From JANMDN01 sp031376285 (GTDB lineage: Bacteria; Actinomycetota; Thermoleophilia; Miltoncostaeales; Miltoncostaeaceae): a DNA stretch of 64,000 nt. The notes below the pieces were generated by a model. The model ran no database searches. It saw only the letters and a list, made by a program, of their open reading frames with translations, and was not told the DNA's origin. Below are positions 7,220 through 14,744 of this stretch, piece after piece (position 1 is the first letter of the stretch; each line of letters begins with the position of its first letter). The position numbers were made by a program, and so were the translations under genes. Location: the NCBI GenBank assembly GCA_031376285.1, contig JANMDN010000046.1, positions 62,001 to 126,000 of the forward strand. The letters run 5' to 3'.

Positions 7220-7629
7220 CACAAGTGTTGTCATCAAGTGGTTCTTGAGCACGAACGAAGACGATGTCGCCTCAGCCAACGAGATCCTCATCGCGCACCG
7301 CGATGGACGTGCCGCGCTTCGGGTGATCTCGCTCGTCCGCGAGGAACTCGCGAACGCCCTCCTTCGCGGGCGGGGGCAAACGGCAAGCCAAGTGCGCGAG
7401 GTTCTTGCGGCGGCTCGAAGAACTCGTACCGGTGATCGAGCCGGGCAGTGACGAGCGGTCCATCGCAATCGACTTGGCAGGCCTTCACCAGCTCACCGTC
7501 TACGACGCGACCTTTGCAGCCGTCGCAAGTGTTCGGGGTTGGACGCTCGTGACGGCGGATCGACAGCTCCTGAACGCAGGACTCGGCGTGGATTTGACGA
7601 CCGCGGCGGCATCAATCGAGCCGCTCTGA
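7201..7629 (+). pseudogene. PIN-domain toxin split by a frameshift
   Basis: The N-terminal half (ALCDTSVVIKWFLS... REELANALLRGRG) runs in one frame to about 7400, then the homologous C-terminal half (RRLEELVPVIEPGS... TVYDATFAAVASVRG, TADRQLL) continues in another frame to the stop at 7629. All four PIN acidic residues are kept across the two pieces, so the shift is recent or a sequencing error. The N-terminal frame also lacks a standard start: the only candidate where the antitoxin ends is CTG at 7201. The partner antitoxin is intact. Confidence 0.75.
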
Positions 7630-7659
7630 GTCTCCCAAGTGGGGGGTGATCGAGTGACG

Positions 7660-7776
7660 CTCCTCGCCCGCGAGAAAGGGAGAAGTTGGCCAGCCGGGAA
7701 CGAGGTTCGCAGCGCCGATGCCGAGGAGGCGCAATGGTCCCAAGATGGTCGCGAGCGAAGCGTCGGCGAAGACCCG
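7660..7776 (-). pseudogene. Fragment of a DinB (DNA polymerase IV) C-terminus
   Basis: On the minus strand this reads RVFADASLATILGPLRLLGI and continues GAANLVP...FLAGEE. The intact DinB 1 kb away ends LADANPGPFRLLGIGVTNLV and PVGQLSLFVGDD. The match covers only the last ~35-40 residues (end of the little-finger domain and C-terminal beta-clamp-type tail); upstream sequence is not recognisable as polymerase. It lies wedged between two TA modules. It is best explained as the stub of a second, deleted dinB. Confidence 0.65.
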
Positions 7777-7867
7777 CGTCGCGCAGGTTCGGGCAAGGTC
7801 GGGTCGGCGACCGCCTCCAAGCGGTGGCACTCGGCTGCGAGACCGGTTCGCGCGCCCGGGGGCAGAA

Positions 7868-8344
7868 CTACTCGACCTCGAGCCCCTCAGCCCGAGCGGC
7901 GGCGGCCTGGTCGGCGTCACAGGTGATGAAGATCAGCCCATCACCCGCCAACTCGCGACCATCCGTGAGGGCGACCGCGAGATGGATGGCATCAAGCGCT
8001 CTCAGGCGATGGCGTCCGCAGAGGGCGCGCGCCGTCGGGAGGATCCGCACTCCGTTGAGGGCGATGAAGAGGAGCGGTCCGTTCGCGGCATCGGAGATCG
8101 CCGAGAGGATCAGGTCTGGGTCGTTCACTCGCCCGTCGCGAACCGCCCCTTGGAGGGCGGCCGTCAACTCCACCTCGGCGATCGCGGATGACACCAGGGA
8201 GACTTCGCTCGACAGGAGGCGTTGCCGCGTCTGCTCATGTCCGTTCTCGTCGATCAGGTAGGCCCGGAGAATGGCGCTCGTGTCGCAGTAGGCAATGCTG
8301 TCCGATGTCCCCAGGGGGGTCAGGGCTTCGGACCCCGTGCCCAC
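7868..8344 (-). CDS. vapC: VapC-type PIN-domain toxin
   Basis: A PIN protein of up to 158 residues: IAYCDTSAILRAYL (first Asp), SSAIAEVELTAAL (Glu), LRALDAIHLAVAL (Asp in the conserved LDAIHLA block) and FITCDADQAAAAR (last Asp). The catalytic set is complete. The GTG start at 8344 overlaps the antitoxin by 25 bases; a shorter start cannot be excluded. RNase function is expected from the family. Confidence 0.85.
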   Translation of the reverse strand: MGTGSEALTPLGTSDSIAYCDTSAILRAYLIDENGHEQTRQRLLSSEVSLVSSAIAEVELTAALQGAVRDGRVNDPDLILSAISDAANGPLLFIALNGVRILPTARALCGRHRLRALDAIHLAVALTDGRELAGDGLIFITCDADQAAAARAEGLEVE

Positions 8345-8631
8345 TCGAGGCCCTCCAACACGGCGTCACCCGCGCCGCGAAGGGCGTCGATCGCCGCCTG
8401 CCGATTCTCCTCGGGGCTGAGGGAGGTCGGCCGCCTGGGAAGGCTCGACTCCGCCAGCATCCCAAGGGCGGCCGCACGCACCCGCAATCGCTGGCGGGGA
8501 TCCTGCATCACCGCCAGCTCCCGTTCCAGGGCGGAGATCATCACGTCGTTCATCGAACGTCCCACGGACGCCGCGTGGCGCCTGATGCGCGCGTGAAGGT
8601 CGTCATCGACACGGGCCAGGATCTGCTTCAT
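8320..8631 (-). CDS. vapB: FitA-like antitoxin
   Basis: A 103-residue protein beginning MKQILARVDDDLHARIRRHAASVGRSMNDVMISALER, a ribbon-helix-helix fold of the FitA/Arc type, then a long tail (RPTSLSPEENRQAAIDALRG) that should wrap the toxin. ATG 8631 is selected from the RHH start. There is no Shine-Dalgarno; TAGCAT at 8644-8639 ends seven bases before ATG, and GATAGC occurs twice just upstream, which could be the autoregulatory operator. Confidence 0.85.
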   Translation of the reverse strand: MKQILARVDDDLHARIRRHAASVGRSMNDVMISALERELAVMQDPRQRLRVRAAALGMLAESSLPRRPTSLSPEENRQAAIDALRGAGDAVLEGLEWARGPKP

Positions 8632-8638
8632 GGACAAG

Positions 8639-8660
8639 ATGCTATCACCGTACGCTATCG
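8639..8660 (-). promoter_or_regulatory. Candidate -10 and direct repeat of the FitA-like antitoxin
   Basis: On the minus strand, GATAGC-GTACGGT-GATAGC precedes ATC and the start codon; TAGCAT within the second copy is a plausible -10 hexamer seven bases from ATG. Confidence 0.4.
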
Positions 8661-8775
8661 CCCGCCAGGCATCGTCTTGGGTCAAGGCAGGGATCCTCTC
8701 GCGGACTCGTCTACCCGACCGCTTCCACCGCAGTGCGCAACTCGCACGGCAGACCAGTTTCTGTCGAGCGGTGCG

Positions 8776-9822
8776 TCAGTCGTCGCCTACGAAGAGCGAC
8801 AGCTGACCGACGGGAACGAGATTTGTGACGCCGATGCCGAGGAGACGGAACGGGCCTGGGTTTGCGTCGGCCAAGCGGTCGAGGAGTCTCCGGGCGATAC
8901 CCGCGATTGTCGGCCCGTCTGCGGTTGGGTGCTCGAGCGTCTGCGCCCGCGTCAGCGTTCGGAAATCCGCGAGGCGCACCTTGAGCGTCACCGTCCTCGC
9001 CAGGCGTTCGCGACGTTCGAGCGATGCCGCAAGCGACGGCGCCCACTCGATGATCAGGTCACGAAGCGTCGCCAGGTCGGGGACGTCGCGCTCAAACGTT
9101 TCCTCCGTCGAGATCGAGACCGGCTCGGCGGGAACCGATGCCACCGGGCGCGGGTCGATGCCGCGAGCGCGCTCGCGCAGCTCGCGTCCCATCTGCCCGC
9201 CGCCTAGGGCCGCGAGGTCCACGTCGGCAAGGCTCGCCAGGGCGCCGATGGTGTCAACGCCCGCCGCGCGCAGCCGCTGCTCGGTCTTTGGGCCGACGCC
9301 CGGCAGCAGTCGGATCCCGAGCGGGGCGAGGAAGGCCGCCTCCCCACCGATCGGCACCACCGTGATTCCACCCGGCTTCTTCTGGTCTGAGGCGATCTTC
9401 GCGACGACCTTGCAGCTTGCGACGCCGAGTGAGCACGAGAGGCGAACCCGTTCACGCACCGCTTGCTGGATCTCGTGCGCGTGCTCAGGCGCCGGTGAGC
9501 GCAGCGCCAGGTACCCCTCGTCCATCCCGAGCTGCTCGACCGCCGGGGCAAGCTCCCGCAGGACCTCCCAGAGGCGATCCGACCATTCGCGGTAGGCCGG
9601 CATATCGGGTCGTACGAAGACCACCTGTGGACACCGGCGAAGTGCCTCGGCGCAGCTCATCGCACTCCTGATCCCAAACGCCCGGGCGGCGTAGCTCGCC
9701 GTCGCCACAACACCCCGCCCACGCGGGTCGCCGCCGACGACCAGTGGACGACCGCGCAGCTCCGGCCGACGATGCAGCTCGACGGCGGCGAAGAAGGCAT
9801 CCAAGTCCAGGTGAGCAATCAT
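8776..9822 (-). CDS. dinB: DNA polymerase IV (Y family)
   Basis: A 348-residue Y-family translesion polymerase. It begins MIAHLDLDAFFAAVE (first metal-binding Asp), then GDPRGRGVVATASYAARAFGIRS, and the second catalytic block reads QLGMDEGYLAL where most family members have SIDEAYLD; Asp and Glu are kept. Next come ASDQKKPGG, the helix-hairpin-helix LPGVGPKTEQRLRAAGVDT, and the little finger. The tail QLSLF (QLSLFVGDD at the end) fits a beta-clamp-binding peptide. The start at ATG 9822 is fixed by homology; the frame stays open to 10911 but that part is antisense to the protease gene. Divergent from the HtrA-like gene. Confidence 0.92.
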   Translation of the reverse strand: MIAHLDLDAFFAAVELHRRPELRGRPLVVGGDPRGRGVVATASYAARAFGIRSAMSCAEALRRCPQVVFVRPDMPAYREWSDRLWEVLRELAPAVEQLGMDEGYLALRSPAPEHAHEIQQAVRERVRLSCSLGVASCKVVAKIASDQKKPGGITVVPIGGEAAFLAPLGIRLLPGVGPKTEQRLRAAGVDTIGALASLADVDLAALGGGQMGRELRERARGIDPRPVASVPAEPVSISTEETFERDVPDLATLRDLIIEWAPSLAASLERRERLARTVTLKVRLADFRTLTRAQTLEHPTADGPTIAGIARRLLDRLADANPGPFRLLGIGVTNLVPVGQLSLFVGDD

Positions 9823-9954
9823 GGTCTTGGTCGATTGTGCCGATCTGAGCGACGGAGGCGGTTCTCGCGCGACCCGAACCCCCTCGATCCTCATTCGTTT
9901 CTTAGCCAAACGACCTACCGTGTGGTCGTACCGTCTCGGACAATCCTTGAGGTC

Positions 9955-10854
9955 ATGTCGCAACTCCCTCCCATCGACGCGCCGCCACCCCACCCTGAAC
10001 GCCTCCCGGTGCTCGCGAAGCTGCCGACGCCCGATGGGGCCCTCCCGCCGCTCGGTCGCGAACCGGCGACGGGGACAGCGGCCGGCAGCATCCCCGAGAC
10101 GCCTTCGGGGGTCCTTCCCGGGCGGCGCGTCGTGGCCGGGGCGGCGCTGGTGCTCGTCGGCCTCGTGAGTGGCGCAGCCGGGGGCTACCTCGCGAGCCGC
10201 GGCGGCGACCAACCCCGAGCGGCGGCGACCGCCACCGTGACACAGCCGCCAACGACGGTGGTGGTCGCAGACACCGCGTTGCAGGATGCAATCGCCCAGG
10301 TCGAGCCATCGATGGTGCTGATCAAGGCGCGCGACGGGGGTGGGATCAGCCAGGGAAGTGGCGTTATTACCTCTCCGCGCGGTCTCGTGGTGACTAACGA
10401 GCACGTCGTTGGTGCGTCCAGGCGGGTTGTGATCGTGACCGCCGACGGCCGGAGCGTGAGCGGCCAAGTGGTCCGCACCAACAAGGCTCAGGATCTGGCG
10501 ATCGTGCGGCCAGCAAGCGTGGTCGGCCGAGGCGTCACCCTCGCGCAGGAGCCCGACGCCGACCTCCACCTCGGCGACTCCGTCTTTGCGATCGGAAGCC
10601 CGTTCGGTCTTCGAAATAGCGTCACCACGGGGATCATCAGCGGCCTGCGCCGCGGCAAGAGGGATGACCCCCAAAAGCTGATCCAGACCGACGCGGCCAT
10701 CAACCCCGGTAACTCCGGCGGCGGTCTCTTCGACCTTCGCGGACGCCTCGTCGGCATCCCCACCTCCATCGCAAGCCCCGTGCGTGGCAACGTCGGTATC
10801 GGCTTCGCCGTGCCGGTCGCCCGTGTCGCACAACTTCTCGAGAACGCGCCTTAG
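9955..10854 (+). CDS. HtrA-like S1C serine protease without PDZ domain
   Basis: A 299-residue protein: a Pro-rich cytoplasmic N-terminus, one membrane segment near residues 48-68 (VVAGAALVLVGLVSGAAGGY), then a trypsin-like domain. The triad is visible: VTNEHVVG (His), AQDLAIVR (Asp) and NPGNSGGGL (Ser). VFAIGSPFGL and GIGFAVPVARV are typical of DegP/HtrA. The protein ends right after the protease domain, so the usual PDZ domain is missing; regulation must differ from DegS/DegP. ATG 9955 starts the membrane-protein frame; no strong ribosome site was seen. It is 19 bp upstream of moxR and may belong to that operon. Confidence 0.85.
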   Translation: MSQLPPIDAPPPHPERLPVLAKLPTPDGALPPLGREPATGTAAGSIPETPSGVLPGRRVVAGAALVLVGLVSGAAGGYLASRGGDQPRAAATATVTQPPTTVVVADTALQDAIAQVEPSMVLIKARDGGGISQGSGVITSPRGLVVTNEHVVGASRRVVIVTADGRSVSGQVVRTNKAQDLAIVRPASVVGRGVTLAQEPDADLHLGDSVFAIGSPFGLRNSVTTGIISGLRRGKRDDPQKLIQTDAAINPGNSGGGLFDLRGRLVGIPTSIASPVRGNVGIGFAVPVARVAQLLENAP

Positions 10855-10873
10855 AACGCCGCCAAGGAGCACG

Positions 10874-11867
<994 letters not shown>

Positions 11868-11887
<20 letters not shown>

Positions 11888-12800
11888 TCCGTCTGCCGCG
11901 ACGACGGCCCGCTCCGCGGCCGCCCGCGCGCTCCTGCGCCGGGTCGAGCTCGTCGTCGCGCGTCAGCTCGACGGGCTCCTGCAGGGCGAGCGGCGGGGGC
12001 GTCGCCCGGGCCCCGGGAGCGAGCCTGCGTTGACTCGGCCGTACGAGCCTGGCGACGATGTCCGCTGGGTCGACTGGCGACTCTCGGCGCGCACCGACGA
12101 CATCCAGGTGCGCGTGCCAGAAATCGAGCCGGTCCTCACCGCGTGGGCTCTCGTCGACGCGTCGGCGTCGATGGGATTCGGGAGCAACATCCGGACGAAG
12201 CTCGACCTCGGCCGTGAGGTGCTCGTGGGTCTTGGGCTCATTCTGGCCCGGCGAAGCGACCGACTCGGCCTCGTCGTGACAACCGGCGACGGCCTACCCG
12301 CCGTCCACCCGCCGCGCGCGGACCGCCGTGGCCTGCTGCGGCTGCTTGCGCAATTCGACGGAGACATCGCCGCTCCGACCGGTGCCCGAACCGACCTCGC
12401 GGGGGCCGTCAACGCGATCGGGCAGATCGCCCGTCACCGTGGGCTCGTTGCGATCATCTCGGACTTCCCGAACCAACCGGGGCTCGAACGCGCGATCGGG
12501 TCGCTCTCGCGCCGACATGAGGTGCTTGCCATCGAGATCCGCGATCGCCGGGAGCGCGAGCTTCCTGAGCTTGGGTCCATGCGCTTGCGTGATGTCGAAA
12601 CCGGCGGAACAGTGCTCGTCGACACCTCGGACCCACGCTTCCGGGAGCGCTTCGCGTCGGCCGTTGCCGCCGATGGCGCGGCCCGTCGCGCGATGCTCGC
12701 TCGCGCAGGCGCCCGGCACCTCGTGCTGACCGCCGACGAGGACTGGGTGCTGCCGCTTGTCGGGGCGCTTCGACGTCGCAACCTGAAGCGGGCGGCATGA
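11868..12800 (+). CDS. DUF58 domain protein
   Basis: A 310-residue protein with the DUF58 core RPYEPGDDVRWVDWRLSAR (about residues 50-68), followed by a VWA-like fold starting ALVDASASMGFG (DxSxS-like MIDAS). DUF58 proteins are regular partners of MoxR ATPases. No membrane segment is seen, so it is probably cytoplasmic. GTG 11868 is chosen because it overlaps the moxR end by 20 bp and leaves a compact N-terminus. It is followed by the first VWA gene with a four-base ATGA overlap at 12797. Confidence 0.88.
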
Positions 12801-13735
12801 GCTTCGGCTGGCCATGGGCGCTTGCGCTCCTTGCCCTGATCCCAGCCGTCCTCCTGGCGATGTGGGTGCTCACCCGGCGCCGACCCCCGTCGGGGGTCGC
12901 GTTTCCGGACCTCGACATCCTCGCCGCCGCGGCGCCCCCGCCGCGTAAGCGCCGATTCATCCCGCTCGCGCTCGCGACCCTCGGTGCGACGGCGCTCGTC
13001 GTCGGCCTCGCTCGCCCGGAGACGACGCGCGTCGTTCCTCGTGAGCAGGCCACGATCGTACTTGCGATTGACGTCTCAGGGTCGATGGAGGCCGACGACG
13101 TGAAACCGACGCGCCTTCGAGCCGCCCAGGACGCTGCTGGACGCTTCGCTGAGAAAGTCCCCCGCCAGTACCAGATTGGCCTCGTCACCTTCTCAGGTGT
13201 CGCCACGACGGTACTCCCTCCGACGACCGACCGGCCGGCGCTTCGCCAGGCGATCGAGAGCCTCGTCGCGGACGGGAACACCGCCATAGGTGACGCGGTC
13301 GTGTCGAGCCTCGACGCGATCCGCTCGACCCAGCCGCAGGCTGGCGATGTGCTCAGCTCGGCCCGAGTCCTGCTTCTGTCTGACGGAAGCAACCGTGTCG
13401 GCGTTCCGCTCGACGAGGCAGCCGAGCTGGCGAAGAAGGCCGGTGTGCGCGTCTTCACGGTGGCGCTCGGCACACCGGACGGTGTCACACCCGACGGGAT
13501 CTCCGTTCCCCCTGACGTCGAGGCGTTGAAGCGTCTCGCCAAGGACACCGGTGGGATCGGGTACGAAAGTCGCGACGCCGAGTCCGTGGGAACGGTCTAC
13601 GACAACCTTGGCACGTTCATCGGGACCGATCGCGTGCCGGCGGAGGCGACCGCCTGGTGGGCCCTCGGCGGCTCGATTCTGCTGGCGCTCGCAGCCCTCG
13701 CCGGCTGGCGCTTCGCGCCGCGGGTGCGTTCATGA
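12797..13735 (+). CDS. Membrane VWA-domain protein, BatA-like
   Basis: A 312-residue protein: membrane segments near residues 5-24 and 54-73, a VWA domain with a perfect MIDAS (AIDVSGSMEADDVKPTR), TFSG and LLLSDGSN, and a final membrane segment (ALGGSILLALAALAGW). The arrangement TM-TM-VWA-TM matches BatA/BatB-type proteins that place a metal-binding VWA domain outside the membrane and work with MoxR. ATG overlaps the DUF58 stop. The following VWA gene is coupled by ATGA at 13732. Confidence 0.9.
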   Translation: MSFGWPWALALLALIPAVLLAMWVLTRRRPPSGVAFPDLDILAAAAPPPRKRRFIPLALATLGATALVVGLARPETTRVVPREQATIVLAIDVSGSMEADDVKPTRLRAAQDAAGRFAEKVPRQYQIGLVTFSGVATTVLPPTTDRPALRQAIESLVADGNTAIGDAVVSSLDAIRSTQPQAGDVLSSARVLLLSDGSNRVGVPLDEAAELAKKAGVRVFTVALGTPDGVTPDGISVPPDVEALKRLAKDTGGIGYESRDAESVGTVYDNLGTFIGTDRVPAEATAWWALGGSILLALAALAGWRFAPRVRS

Positions 13736-14709
13736 GATTCGAGAACCCGTGGTGGCTCGTCGCGCTTGTCGTCGTACCGCTCGTTTGGGTCGGCGCGATC
13801 GTTTGGTCGCGCTCCGGCCGGCAGGCGGCCGCTCGCTACGCCGACCCTGCGCTCCTTCGGATCGGTCCGTCCAAGCGCGTACATCTGCTCCGCCTGGCCG
13901 CGATCCTCACCGCGACCTGTGCGATTGCCGCGGGGCCCATCGCTCTGGCACGACCGACGAGTGAAAGCGACCGGCGCCAGGAGCGCGGGTCGGTGGTGCT
14001 TGCACTCGACGTGTCGAAGTCGATGACGAACACCGACATCGCACCGAGCCGCCTGCAGGCTGCCATCGCGGCGGCCAACCGCTTCCTCGACGTCGCGCCC
14101 GAGGATGCGGCGATTGGCCTGGTTGTCTTCGCCGACGGCGCGAAGGTCCTCACACCGCCCGTCACCGATCGCGTTGCGGCGAGGCGGCTCCTCACGAACC
14201 TCGAGGTCCGCGAGGGCACCGCCATCGGCGATGCCATCGTTGCCGGGCTCGGTTCACTCCAGGCATCAGGCGTGTTGAACCCCATCCCGCCGACACCGGC
14301 TGAGTCAGCCGGGCGGATCGTTCTCCTGACCGACGGGGACTGGTCTTCCGGGCTCGATCCGCAGTTCGCGGCCGAGCGGGCTCGTGCCCTGCGCGTTCCG
14401 ATCTACACCGTCCTGCTCGGAAACGATCCGGCCCGTGAAGGCCGCGCCGAGACTCCGGCCGAGGCGCTCGCCGCGATCTCGACCCAAACCGGCGGCATCT
14501 TCACCCAGAGCACGACGCCTGAGGACCTCGCGGCGGTGTTCAAGGACCTCGGTTCGAGCCTCGCTCGCGTGCGCGAGGTGCGCGACCTGAGCGTCTGGGC
14601 CGTTCTCGGCGCCCTCGGGCTCTTGTGGATCGCGGGTGGCCTCGCGACCATCGCCTGGCTGCTCGGCGCACATCCAGCCGGGAGCAAGGCTTTCATACGT
14701 ATGTCCTGA
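13732..14709 (+). CDS. Membrane VWA-domain protein, BatB-like
   Basis: A 325-residue paralogue of the preceding gene: WWLVALVVVPLVWVGAIVW and LAAILTATCAIAAGPIAL as N-terminal membrane segments, MIDAS ALDVSKSMTNTDIAPSR, a LVVFADGAKV strand, ILLTDGDWSS and a C-terminal membrane segment (VLGALGLLWIAGGLATIAW). Tandem, non-identical VWA proteins are the rule in Bat-type operons and may form a heteromer. ATG 13732 overlaps the previous stop. It ends the operon; the sortase-fusion gene 35 bp on appears to have its own promoter. Confidence 0.9.
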   Translation: MRFENPWWLVALVVVPLVWVGAIVWSRSGRQAAARYADPALLRIGPSKRVHLLRLAAILTATCAIAAGPIALARPTSESDRRQERGSVVLALDVSKSMTNTDIAPSRLQAAIAAANRFLDVAPEDAAIGLVVFADGAKVLTPPVTDRVAARRLLTNLEVREGTAIGDAIVAGLGSLQASGVLNPIPPTPAESAGRIVLLTDGDWSSGLDPQFAAERARALRVPIYTVLLGNDPAREGRAETPAEALAAISTQTGGIFTQSTTPEDLAAVFKDLGSSLARVREVRDLSVWAVLGALGLLWIAGGLATIAWLLGAHPAGSKAFIRMS

Positions 14710-14732
14710 CACCGTAAGCGCCGCCGCCGGGG

Positions 14733-14738
14733 TAGGAT
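14733..14738 (+). promoter_or_regulatory. Candidate -10 element of the sortase-fusion gene
   Basis: TAGGAT, six bases (CGCCCG) before ATG 14745; no Shine-Dalgarno is present in between, in keeping with a leaderless transcript. Confidence 0.45.
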
Positions 14739-14744
14739 CGCCCG

